Source: Enoplolaimus lenunculus
Lineage: Eukaryota > Nematoda > Enoplea > Enoplida > Thoracostomopsidae
Assembly: GCA_030248215.1 (NCBI GenBank)
Contig: JASANG010000305.1
Coordinates: 1 to 64,000 of the forward strand
Direction of reading: 5' to 3'
Length of the DNA stretch: 64,000 bases
The notes under the pieces were generated by a model. The model had not been told where the DNA came from and did not search any database. It saw only the letters and a program-made list of their open reading frames with translations. A program made the position numbers and the translations under genes. This document shows positions 23,301 to 34,325 of the stretch, one piece after another. Position 1 is the stretch's first letter, and the number at the start of each line of letters is the position of its first letter.

Positions 23301-26300
23301 CAGTGCGACAGTTTTCGTTCAATTTGCGAGTCAAAGTTTAGTCCGTCAAGTAGCGTTTGCTCTCTCGAAAGTTTAAATTCAGTCTCAAATCAAGCTAGCA
23401 GTAGCAGCGGTGTCTTTGAAGTAAGGGATTTTTTGCGTTATATACCCTTAACAGTCTGTTTTTATTGAGGTAAAGATAGGCCCGAAAACAATCCAAAAAA
23501 ACTCGGCAGCGAAATTTCAACTCGACATTTTAAAATTATATTTTCTAACGGTAATAATGACTTCCCATGTCTCTACTCTATGATGCGTTTCATCAGTTGT
23601 TAGTTGAAAATGTCCAATACATATTCCAAGTTTGATTTATTACAGTATTCAACCTAAAATTACCCAATCGAAACAAGTCATTCACTCTCCCTCATAAGAG
23701 GGCTATCCAGACATTTCAGTCCAACTGGGAACAAAGATTTGTGTTAAGATTTAGCACTAAAATTGCGTTTCACTTCTCGCTCGTTTCACTCGCGAGCGTT
23801 TGTTACCGCAAGACCTCCCGAGCGAAAAGTTTTGCACCGGCCTTTGAAATCATTAATACTAAACGCATAATTTTAGTTTTGGTTGTTTTTTGGACGTTTC
23901 CAAAACTGAACTACTGTATCATTTAGAACTGTTTCTATTCTACATTTCAACCTCAGTTAAACATCATGCAAACGGTAGCAGCTGACATTTGAGACCAAAT
24001 TTCAAAACAAGATTAATGGCAGAATGTTGTCCAATATTTAGAGTAATTCTAAGTTAAGCAGCACCAAATAGAGCTTTTAACAAAAATTTTGCTACGGATG
24101 GGTCAATGTAAAGAACAGGAGCGGAACACTATTATAAGCATATTCCTAAGCCAAAGCCTATTCTTAAGCCTAAGCCCAGGCGTAAGAATGAGCATATTCC
24201 TAAGCCTAAGCGTAAGAATGAGCATATTCCTAAGCCTAAGCGTACGAATGAGCATATTCCTAAGCCTAAGCCTAAGCCAAGCAAAAAATTAGTCTAAAAC
24301 TTAAGCTTATTCTATTGCAGTCCCCCAGACAAAACGTTCCTTGAGAGTAAGGCCATCGAGAAAAATGTTTCGTTCATAGCTGCGACTTTGAGTTCCAGCC
24401 AGCTTTCAATGCAACGATGGCAGGACGTAGTCACTTTCGGATTTGACTATTTTATAACGCGTTTTGGATCTGACAAATTATAATAATCTTACTTTTATTT
24501 TTACTGCTTACGAAAAGCTCAAAATTCTTTTGAAGTGCAACGCAAACTTTTTCCGAGGCAAAATTTAAATTCTTTCAAAACATTTTAAATTGAAAAAAAT
24601 TCGCTTAAAATTGAGTGAGAAGTAAGACACTTGTCGACAGTGCCAAAGCAGGCCACAGTGGGGGTCGCCCAAAAAAATTTCGGGCGACAACCCATTGCGA
24701 TGATCAAAATATTTTTCAAATTTTTTTGTTTAAAAAATTTTTTAGCGTGGGGGCCCTCTTTAGAGCGGCCGTCCCAAACGGGGGGTATGGCGATGACTGA
24801 TCCAGCTTTGCTTGTCGTGAAAGTACGTAACATATGATTGAAACCTGCAACACGTGAGCACGTATTAACGTTGAAAATGTATATATAGTGCATTTATGTG
24901 AAAATACTCTTATGAAGCATATTTCTGCTATATCGAACTCTAAGGCGTTTTGAATTTTTACCATTTTTTAATAAATAATTTATTTCTTTTGAGATTGGGA
25001 CGTATTTCGAGAGTTCATAGAAATTAGTAGCCGTATTCCCAGCTGTGTGTAATGTGAACGATTTGTAGCCAACAGGAATAGGTTTTCAAACAAGCGAACA
25101 GCCTCAGCTGCGAAACATGAAACTGGTGTTTAGGGGACACAAATCGAGTGCATGAGATGAGCTAAATTTGGCATTGTTCAATTTTTTGGTTCGAGAATAT
25201 ATAATATATAGGCTTCTTGCATGGTACAAAATGCACCAGCTGACATTTTTTTCAGGGGGAGCCTATCTAGAACGTGTACTGTAGTGACCCGAAGAGTCCA
25301 TTAAAATGCCAATTCTACAAATTGTAATGCATAAATTTGACTGCAGTACCAAACAAAGTTGAGTTCGAAATTATAATGCACACTTATGTTTTGAAAGCAT
25401 ATTCCACAGTACAACCTTGCATTATCGCAAAAGCTTATGATACAAGGTAAATAAGCGTTTAATTCAACGGATAGTTGCAATACTGGGTATAAATCAGAAA
25501 CGAAGGGCACCGGAGGGCGGGTTAAAAGAAATAACAGTCCGTAACCGAATAACAGGGGGTACCCTCTGGAGAGGCCACATAAATAACAGTCTCCCTTCTT
25601 ATTCGGGTCACTACAGCGTGTACGATAACGTATGGCACGAACGGTGACGGACGACGCCGTACGGGTGACACCCGGCAACAGACGGCGACGGACGTCAAGT
25701 ACACGCGCAACCCTAATTCTATATATCATTGAAACAACGTACCTAACACCGGGCGAATATAGTTAAACCTCATGTTGATCGTTTGCACCCAAATTATAAA
25801 CAGGTGAAAAATCACAAATTTCAACCCAGGCTTTGACCAGCAGGCGTACCCACGCCAAAAATTTCGTATCTCGGCCGCGTATACTTCTGACTACCTGTGG
25901 GTCGCGTGCTACTCTGTGTATACTGGTACATCAGTCAAAAGAGCTAAACACTGTTTCCCTCATACTTTAAATCCCAACGTAATACTGATATTAATCCTAC
26001 GCATAGAAAACTAAAACACAATTCTGTTGAATCAATTTTAGTACAGAAATTGGATGGAGTTTACAGCAGTATTTCACTGTTTTTTATCATCGTATGTTTT
26101 TCATTTTTTTTCGTTTACATTTTGTTTGCCAAACATTCCGTAGGCTGGACTTAGCAGTGGGGCAAACTGTAAAGGGCTTCAGAATGTGTTTTAGACGCGG
26201 CCCATGTATAGAACAGGGCCGGAACAGTAGTATAAGAATAAGCCGAAGCGTAAGGATTAGCCTATTCCTAAAACTAAGCCAAAGCCTAAGCCTAAGCCTA

Positions 26301-29300
26301 AACAGAAAAGTTAGTCTAAAGGTTAAACTGACTCTATTTTACAGCCCCGTTGGAAAACGATCCGACCCTGTTCCTGTTCTATACATAGCCCTCAGCCGTC
26401 ATAAGACCACCCTAAAGACAAGTCTCGCGCGAGGAAGGGCAATAATGGCTTTTCTGAATAGTTTGATCAGGAAGGCGTAAAAGCTTTCAGTACTCCCTGA
26501 GTGGATGATTTTTCTCAATCAAGTGAAGACTGAAATTGATAATTCCCGATCTACTTACTATGGTGCAATTCCCGATCTACTTACTATGGTGCTTGGCAAA
26601 GTTTTACTAAATTTCAAGCAAACACAAAATTCTTAGCTTCGCATTTACTTAATCAGGAAACAACATCAGTAGTTTTATTTATTTACATTATTTAAGCAAA
26701 GATTTACTCAATATTTAGCACACTTACACTTAAAAAATTGGTAAAATATAAAACTAAATTATTTTATGTAGTGTTTTTACAGTGTACAAATGGTAATTTC
26801 TAACATTAAGCAGCCTCGGGAAGTTTGTATACAGTTTGTAACTATTTGTATTCCTAAATCACTGCAATAAATAGTCTAAAGTACTCTTTTTAGAAACTAT
26901 CTGAACATACCGATATTTCAAGGCTTACACTTCAGAAAACAACAACTTCACATCATAGCGAACGCGATACGAACGAGAAGCTGAGCGAAAGAAACAATTT
27001 AATGGAATTTCAACGCATAATTCGTCAAGAACACACAAAAATTGTGTCGTATTATAAAAAGCAAGTAATTATTACTGTTTTTCCAATGTTTCAGGGAAAA
27101 TTTGTTGCTAAGCATGCGGCGGCAAACCCTCTGATGTAGTATGATTAGTTGCCAATATAACTTTAATGTTCTCATAAAAGCCAGTTGGAACGATGCCCAA
27201 ATTATCCGTTGTTGAACTTCAAATTAATCGTTTGTTTATTTAGTGTGAATTGTTTCATAACGTTGTCTGTCAGCTCTCTCAGAGGCATTAATCAGGCGGA
27301 GAAGAGTGCAAAACATTCAGTTTCTGTGTTGAAAAATTAAATGTTATATGACGGCGTGCTAAAAAAATTGATCGGGACCATGGAAAAAAATTGATCGGGA
27401 CCATGGAAAAATTGATCGGGACCATGGAAAAAATTGATCGGGACCATGGAAAAAATTGATCGGGACCATGGAAATAAATTGATCGGGACCATGGAAAAAA
27501 TTGATCGGGACCATGGAAATAAATTGATCGGGACCATGGAAAAAAATTGATCGGGACCATGGAAAAAAATTAATCGGGACCATGGAAAAAATTAATCGGG
27601 ACCATGGAAAAAAATTAATCGGGACCATGGAAAAAAATTAATCGGGACCATGGAAAAAAATTAATCGGGACCATTTAAAAAAATTGATCGGGACCATGGA
27701 AAAAAATTAATCGGGACCATGGAAAAAGATTGATCGGGACCATGGAAAAAAATTAATCGGGACCATGGAAACAAATTAATCGGGACCATGGAAAAAATTG
27801 ATCGGGACCATGAAATGGTACAATTTCCAATGCATATATTGACAGCGTTCTATGTCACGACCGCAACTATTCGAGCGGTGTTGAGGGGTCCTCGCTCTAT
27901 TATCGAACAGTCTCGCCCACACTTGGTCCAAATATTTTCAACAGCATTTAACGAATTCTATGTTATAAAGATTTTTTCTTATCCCCTCTGGAAATCTTTT
28001 TGCTACTTTGTTAACAATTCGTAGTTGCGGCGCTGGTTTCAGTTCCCTGACCATTGCCCCGGACAATGCGCCTGGTTTCAATGTTTAATTAAATAGTTTT
28101 TAATTTGTATTTTGGTTTCAGATTTCAAAGCATTACAGGATACTCAAAACATTCGGATCAACTCAATTTTGATATCGGCGATGGCAAAGAGTCACATTTT
28201 GAAATTGAGGTAAATTTTGTATTGTGTAACTTTTCGACATTTTTTTGTTAACTTCCGCCGCTGATGGTACGGTCTATGTTAATTCTAAGGGAAGGCTTAG
28301 GCTTAGGATAGTCTTAGGCTAATGTAAAGAACAGGGGCGGAACAGTATTATAAACATATTCGTATGCCTAAGCCTAAGCCTAAGCCTAAGCCTCAACGTA
28401 ACAATGAGCATATTCCTATGCCTAAGCCTAAGCCTCAACGTAACAATGAGCATATTCCTATGCCTAAGCCTAAGCCTCAACGTAACAATGAGCATATTCC
28501 TATGCCTAAGCCTAAGCCTCAACGTAACAATGAGCATATTCCTAAGCCTAAGCCTAAGCTTAAGCCTAATCCAAACAAAAAATAGTGTAAAGCTTAAGCT
28601 TATTGTTTTTCAGTTCCTCAGAAAAACGTTCCGCCCCTTATAGCTTTCCAAAAATGATTCTTCGCCCAAGCTTAGAGTTGCGCTATGAGCATAAAAATAT
28701 TAATTAATTTTGATGGGTTACTTTTGTGCTATTGCAATCTTAATTAAAATTATCTTGTTCTCAGAGGTCTTTATCCCAAAACTTTGTTTTCAACGTCCGA
28801 GAGCGATTAAACGTCCTCGTATTTTACCGAAGGGACAGCTAGAATTCGTCCTATACTGGGCTTTTAACTGAACGTCCAGCCATAAGTTTTCGTTTTCTGT
28901 TTTTGTTAAACCGAGTTTTTTGGCACATATTCTTAAAGTGTATAGCAACTATCAACAGTTTTAACGGTTACGTTGTGTCAGAAGCAAAAATTAGCTTTTT
29001 GTTGCCTATAATTTTGCAGGAAATACTCAAAGATATGGCTGATAAGCTATTTATCATTGAACGCGAATCGCCCAGACGCCCTGGACAGGTATGTTTTGCA
29101 AGCCGGAATTTGAACGGGTAGATTTTTGTTTTTTCTTCCAACTATTTTTCTCAAAACCGGCTAATTGGCTCTACGTTTATATAACAATTCATTGTGGTGT
29201 TTACTCGAATCCCTCCAGGTTTAAGCAGTAGAAATACGGTACTATACTTGAAAAGGTCGTAAAACGCATTCGCCTGACGATTTTAGCACAGCAAGAAACC

Positions 29301-29844
29301 ATTAAAAAATTAAGCAAGCAACTGTACATTGCATAGTCAAATTGCCAGGGATCATTCGGGTTTTAGGTAAAAAAACGCGTTTTCTGCATGCCCGCTACGC
29401 GAAGGACCATCCATGCTACAATGATGCAATGTGTTTCTAGCGGTACAGGTAGTCCAGTTCAATACCAGATCCAAGTGTACCGATATTAAGGAAAGCATTT
29501 GCGTGAATAACTCTTGTATGATATTGCATTAAGCTAAAAGTACACAGAAAAATTTGAAAATTAATAAAACTACATTTTATATTTACAAATTTAAGGTGGA
29601 AACGCTTCGTCAATTGAAAACCAACCTCGAAGAACTGTCTGAAAAATGGAAGAAAATTTCGACGCAGGTAAAATTAGCTTTAAATCGATTTGAAAGGCAG
29701 CCGGCAAGCAGGAATTATTGCCTGACTCGATGGTATGATTTATAGGTTGACAAGAAAAAAATTCTTTTTAATCCAAGTCTCTTCAGATGTAAGTACTCAA
29801 AAGTGTTTTCGGCAAAGGGTATGAAGAATACATCTGTAGGCTGA
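20376..29844 (+). CDS. Gene C: coiled-coil protein with Asn/Ser-rich insert
   Basis: Exons: 20376-20513 (ATG), 22055-22451, 23266-23420, 26894-27064, 28122-28209, 29020-29088, 29596-29667 and 29746-29844 (TGA). The first four join in phase (0, 1, 0), giving 287 residues. Exon 28122-28209 enters in phase 2, so a small exon between 27065 and 28121 is missing. The last three join in phase 0. Residues 1-46 are helical (LRSALERLQERNNEL). Exon 2 has an Asn/Ser-rich stretch (MSNISNASIVPNISHK) then a helical part (FVTEFRAVATQLDILSQL). Exon 3 is Ser-rich. Later exons are charged and helical (EEILKDMADKLFIIERE; VETLRQLKTNLEELSEKWKK), resembling spectrin-type helices. The last exon could instead splice at gtaagt (29789). 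A cytoskeletal scaffold is possible, but I do not recognise the family. It may be the 5' part of gene D. Confidence 0.65.
20556..20719 (-). mobile_element. GCCTAA-array element, type B, inverted
   Basis: Flanked by a perfect 8-bp duplication cacaattg (20548-20555 and 20720-20727). Ends are GGCGCATGGTTACTTTA and taaaagtaacattGGCC. The interior reads ttaggc in this orientation. It sits 42 bases into intron 1 of gene C. Confidence 0.9.
20905..21345. repeat. ACGGAAACGG-type element, best copy
   Basis: Left part has gcaaccggatattagtttc and many tccgtttccg motifs. The right part has aatatccgttttccgtttcc and ends ccgttttataatacctgg. Two motif-rich ends flank an AT-rich middle. Intron 1 of gene C. 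Confidence 0.6.
23037..23164. mobile_element. TA-flanked MITE, CACTGCAAAAA ends (copy b)
   Basis: CACTGCAAAAAATGG and cttttGCAGTG are inverted ends, with TA at 23035-23036 and 23165-23166. Internally it has tttgactcaggtggagtcg. Intron 2 of gene C. Confidence 0.85.
24100..24345 (+). mobile_element. GCCTAA-array MITE with internal tandem units
   Basis: Left end gggtcaatgtaaagaacagg. The interior contains three near-identical units of about 32 bp with gagcatattcctaagcct. It closes with agtctaaaacttaagctta and gacaaaacgttcc. This subfamily ends in gttcc like 28320-28640. Intron 3 of gene C. Confidence 0.75.
25278..25616. mobile_element. CTGTAGTGACCCG element (copy 2)
   Basis: Begins ctgtagtgacccg and ends cgggtcactacag. 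It is flanked by cgtgta on both sides (a 6-bp target duplication, if real). The right half has gaataacagggggtaccct and ctctggagaggccacataa. Intron 3 of gene C. Confidence 0.85.
26199..26390 (+). mobile_element. hAT-like MITE with GCCTAA array
   Basis: ggcccatgtatagaacaggg at the left and ccctgttcctgttctatac at the right. The interior has aagcctaagcctaag and agtctaaaggttaaactg. Intron 3 of gene C. Confidence 0.85.
26541..26592. repeat. 26-bp tandem duplication
   Basis: aattcccgatctacttacta plus tggtgc is repeated twice with no change seen. Confidence 0.9.
27361..27815. repeat. 22-bp minisatellite, 20 units
   Basis: The core cgggaccatgg occurs 20 times, spaced 21-23 bp because the A-run before ttgatc/ttaatc varies in length. 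One unit has ccattt in place of ccatgg. Both strands are open over long stretches for this reason only. It lies between gene C exons 4 and 5, where an exon is missing from the model. Confidence 0.97.
28320..28640 (+). mobile_element. GCCTAA-array MITE with four tandem 44-bp units
   Basis: Left end ctaatgtaaagaacagggg, right end gaaaaacgttccgcccctta. The interior has four tandem units of about 44 bp containing aacaatgagcatattccta and aagcctaagcctcaacg. Intron 5 of gene C. A short ttaggc-type stretch lies just upstream at 28285. Confidence 0.8.
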
Positions 29845-31264
29845 GCGGCGATTCCCGTTGTCCGCCGTGATTGCGGGAATGTCGAAAATAAGCTGGTATT
29901 TGCACATTTTTTCGCCGGATTTCAGTTTTTAATTTTCAAAATGCCCAAAAACATAATGAATAAACTCATGCAAGAAACGGTTAACAATGATTACCGCGTT
30001 GTATAAATATAAACATATTCTACAGTCTTATCTTTTTTAACACAAACCACTACTGCTATTGTCAGATCGGTATTAAAAATAGGGGTTCGGCTAAACAATA
30101 GGGTCCTGCCCACTGAACACAGGTCCTAGACTAAATGCTAAACCTTAGCTTAACCTAAGGCCTGAGTCTAAATTTAAACCTTTATGTTAGCCTATACTTA
30201 AGCGTAAGTCTAAGCTTCCCAATCTCTAAGTCTTCCAGTTCTTTGGTCTCCCAATGGACAGGCCCCAATTGGCAAATCAAACCTCTGATATAGAATTGAC
30301 ACGATAAATAACCAGAATTATTTTTCGGGCTCGAAACATTGCCAATTGTTTTTAAAAGCGAAAATCAGCGCTCACTCTCCGCGAAACTAATTTTCATTAA
30401 ACAATGAAAGTCAATTTCGCTAGCTAGCTTTGGAAAATTTTATTTATTATAAAGCTAAAATGGTCGGAAAAACAACTGCGACAAGCAATAAATAAGCGAA
30501 TTAATTATCGCAAACAATTAAAACTGTGATAGAGTGATGTCAGCAATATTTGGGTTACCGACGCCGGTAGATCATCAAAATGGGGTTTGCGAGACTGTGA
30601 CCGCACAAAGAATCACATTCCACATCGGACTCGCGCAAAAACAACGATTTTGTAATATGATTTAATACTAAAATTGTGTTTGGCTTGTAATTAATTTTGT
30701 TTGCGATTTGCTATTTTATTTTGGACCGCCCTCGTCAAAAGCTTCTGGTTCTACGGTTGGCTGTCATTGAGAGAGCACTGAGTCACATCAAAATATGTTT
30801 TCCGAATTGATTGCCAACGGCAGAAGTTTAGCCTGCATTTTGTTGCTATTAGCTATGTCGTTATCTCATGAGTTGAGATAACGAACCAAAATCGCTTTTT
30901 CTAATCGGTATTTATTGTTTGAGATTTGTTTGTATCGCTTTATTGTGTCGTTAGCTGGGTAAAGTTATATTTGGAACTGTAGAAACGAATTATTGTTGGA
31001 AAAATTAGATTAACAGAGAATAAATAAAGCTTATATCATTTTAGTGATGTTTACCATATATGATAAAGGAAGTTCGCGAGCCGGAAAGTGTGTACCGACA
31101 CATATCATAGGTGAAAGATTTTTAAGGCATACAAAGTGAAATTGAGAAATGTCGTGATTTATGCTCTTGTTCTAAAATCAGCGTATAACTATAACGGAAA
31201 AAACCCCGAACACAGTTTACTTGCTGACAACTAGATTCTGAATATTTTCTCTTAAAACTTTGGT

Positions 31265-31480
31265 CGCATACTCAAATGTGTATAGCACCTAACACCAGTT
31301 ACTGATACGTTTTTAAGCTAAAGAACACATGCAGTTTGGGATCTAAAAAACCAAAACAGTATTAGCTCAAATTAAACCAGAAAAATATGCTGAATTTCAA
31401 ATATCACGATTCACTGATTCGAAAGTTACAACACTTATCATTAACTGGTTATAGGCGCGGCACACATTTGAGAATACGCG
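31265..31480. mobile_element. Inverted-repeat element, CTCAAATGTGTATAGCAC ends
   Basis: Left end cgcatactcaaatgtgtata, with cacctaacaccagtta after it. The right end has taactggttataggcgcgg, then cacacatttgagaatacgcg, a long imperfect inverted repeat. Fragments recur at 16977, 20758, 28920, 40930, 41885-42090, 56757 and 57953, making this one of the most frequent families here. Confidence 0.8.
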
Positions 31481-32534
31481 CATTTAACTCAATTGTGATT
31501 TTAGAAATTTGAAATTATCTAACTCAGCGGGCACATATTTGTTAAAATTTAATTTTTGTTTCACAGAAAACTTTATACGCAACAGGCAAGTTTTACAAAC
31601 AGCTCCAATTCCGAAATATTCAATGCTTAAAATAGGGTTTTTCAGTTCGTTGAATTTCAGTATTTTCTGGCTCAGGCTTTTAGATGACAAAACGTCATAA
31701 ATTCAGCTGTTGTTTACGTAATCCGTTTTTATCAGTGTAGTTTTCCAATATCAGGTGCTGTTTGCGTTTGAAATTTTAAATTTCAATGTAGTGAAATTTG
31801 TAATATGTTAGCGATAAATACCGTGCACAATTAGCGAGGCGTTTGTAAACTATCTTCAGACAAATTTAAGCGTAAGCCTAAGCCTAAACGCTAGTCTGAG
31901 CGAAACCACAGTAGCGTTAGCGTGGATCGAAAACGTAAAATTTGAACTTGGAAGGTGTCATCAAATTGTATTTGAGTCTGTCATTAGAAAAACCCAATCC
32001 CGTAGCAGGCTCACATGCTACGTGAGCCAAAGACCTTTTTTGACGGGCCTCACATTGTTTACAAGCGGGGTCAAAACTGGTCTTAGAGCAGCCAGAATTA
32101 TTCTCAACGAACAGAGCCCCGTGGTCAGGGGTTCAGAAAAACACCGCTTGTGAAACAATTTTCAAGGTAAAATCAATTGGGTATTTTAGAACGCCGAATA
32201 TTGGTGAGAGTAAAACTGGCGTACGACCTTGTTGAAGTTTAAATTGCGTTCAATTTAACATTAAAAATTCAACAGATGTTTTGAAATGTAGACGACACAT
32301 GTTTGTTATAATTTTTACAAATTTTGTAATAAAAATTCCCAATGGGCATTTTTGTTTTGCTCAATTGCAATATGTTTACAGAATCATTTGCCAGACAATT
32401 ATTCGGTTGGCGTTTGCCAGTCAGTTGTAAACTTTTAAACCAGAGAACGTTTTAAAAGTTGAAATTTATTAAAAACCGTAATATTTTACAGGTTTTTTGT
32501 TGACTCTGAGGTAACCGAATGAACGCTGTAAACG

Positions 32535-32958
32535 TACTGTAGTACGCCCGAATAAGAGGGGGTAATAAGAAAGGGGTCCTCATTTTGAGTTCCAAACAAT
32601 AGGAGTCCGTATCCCTAATACGAGTCCGTAAGTGGATAGAGTCCCTAAACCCTAATTAGCGTCCATAAATGTCAATAATTCCTAATTGTAGCGCATAAAT
32701 CACTCCAAGTCCAAATAAAATTGAGTTCGAAAATTTAAAGCTTACTTAAGTTTTAACCTTGCATTATCGCTCAAGCTATTGACACAAGACAAATAAACGT
32801 TTAATTCGAAGGATAGTTGCAATACTGGATATATATCAGTAACGAAGGACGTTGGAGGGCGATTTAAATATAAATAGCCCGTAACCGAACAACAGAGGGG
32901 GGTAGCCTCTGGAGAGGCCAAATAAATATCAGTCTCCCATCTTATTCGGGTCACTACA
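32535..32958. mobile_element. CTGTAGTGACCCG element (copy 3)
   Basis: Left end ctgtagtacgcccgaataag, right end cttattcgggtcactacag. Internal blocks ggagtccgtatccctaata and agcctctggagaggcca match copies 1 and 2. Confidence 0.85.
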
Positions 32959-33837
32959 GTACATGAAAAGGAGCTCGTATGTGTTAATTTGGTGTATGGA
33001 ACAAGCTAAGAACACGTCGACGTAAATTTGTGTACAAATCAAATCTAAGATACTCTTTTGGGGTGAAAAAAAGAAAATGTTTTGTTAAGAAATATTACAA
33101 AAACGAACGAACGCTGTATAATTTAGTATATTTTTTCAATTTTTGAACAAAATTTGAAGCAAAAAAATCAAAACTTGAAAGATTTTGTGCTGCGTATTTG
33201 TTCGAGTACAAGTGTTCACTGAAATATTGTGAATAAGCTGTTTTAGATATATTGCCTAAGTAATAAGCAGACCTAAACCAATTCATTGTGTTCCCCAAAC
33301 TCAAGGTTCCGGCTACGCTGTCCGACCCATCCTCCTGCAAGTTTGGGCCTTCATTTTACGGTATCATCCTGGGATGCACCAGCTTATAAAAAACAGGGAG
33401 TACATATTTTGGGTCGCAATATATACCTTCAAATAACAAGAATTTTACCAATTTTTATTTCGTTATAACTTTCACATTCATTTTGTCGGTAAAGTTTTCA
33501 ACGAAACTTATTTATTACGCTTATTTTGAAGTTCGGGTTATTCAAGTAGAATTTCGTGCAATGTAACCTTGGCCACGCTCCGGACCCCTCTACAAAGGAC
33601 CTCGAGCAAACTGGGGCTTCAATAACACCAAGCAGTCATGTGAAATTGAAAATTTTTGCTTCTTAGGCCTAACCCAAGTTAACCATATAATAATTTGCGC
33701 TATTTGGCTTCTACCAAGCTTACTTGGTGACATTTTTTCGCCATTGCAGGTTGACGGCAGCGTACTTGGCTTGCCCTGCTGAGTCCCTGATTGAATGACA
33801 CTTTGAGGTCCATTTCACTTATTGGACTATAACGTCG

Positions 33838-34015
33838 GGCCTGTAGCCAAGAGGGGGCAGGGGCAGGGGGGACTCAGCCCCCCTGAAAAAATATCGACCC
33901 ACCCGAAAAAACCTTTCAACCATGTTTGTATTAAGTTATTCAAAACTCCTGAATGTCCGTCCTGAAAATTTTTAACCCCCTCTAGCCAGGTGAGTAGGCT
34001 ACGAGCCTGTGCAAA
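33838..34015. repeat. G-rich dispersed repeat (gcctgtagcc type)
   Basis: cgggcctgtagccaagaggg and gggggactcagcccccctg at one side, and agccaggtgagtaggctac at the other. Similar text is at 39118-39272 and, partly, 63595-63640. Confidence 0.55.
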
Positions 34016-34305
34016 ATAAACAATGTATTTATTTATCTTGAATGACACTGCTCGTACTCCAAATTTCTTTGATGCAGCTATCGCAGTTTGCCTTGTTGAA
34101 TTCTATACATAGTTGAGGTCGCGGCTTCAGACATATATAAATTGATTTTCGTTGTCTTAAGCTGCCAATTAAACATTAAGGTTTACACATATATCTTACA
34201 TATTAACATTGCTTCAAGTTCTTAGAAAGTTTTAGATCTGGAACAAGTTTTGTTAACTAAATTATGAAAGCGTTTCTGTTTAGTTTTTACTAAATACATT
34301 GCGTT

Positions 34306-34307
34306 AG
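34306..34307 (+). promoter_or_regulatory. Candidate trans-splice acceptor of gene D
   Basis: AG in tacattgcgttag|tcag, 18 bases before the ATG at 34326, preceded by a branch-like ttactaaat. All three frames read from this AG meet a stop, so it is not an ordinary coding acceptor. Confidence 0.4.
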
Positions 34308-34325
34308 TCAGAACTGTATTAAATC

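Larger units (their letters stand above)
29845..34325. other. Repeat-rich interval between genes C and D
   Basis: No confident exon found. It holds a diverged GCCTAA-type element at about 30106-30270, AATAAA at 30487-30492 (possible poly(A) signal of gene C), an inverted-repeat element at 31265-31480, a CTGTAGTGACCCG element at 32535-32958 and a G-rich repeat at 33838-34015. If genes C and D are one gene, this would be an intron. Confidence 0.5.

Noticed and set aside
27288-27628. Three overlapping minus-strand frames reading MVPINFF/FPWSRSI
   Set aside because: They are translations of the 22-bp minisatellite in three frames, not protein.
28364-28643. Open frames rich in KPKPKP or LSLSLS on the + strand, and similar ones in other array elements
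   Set aside because: They are readings of the GCCTAA hexamer array inside MITEs. Any hexamer repeat without a stop stays open, and there is no splice or start logic.
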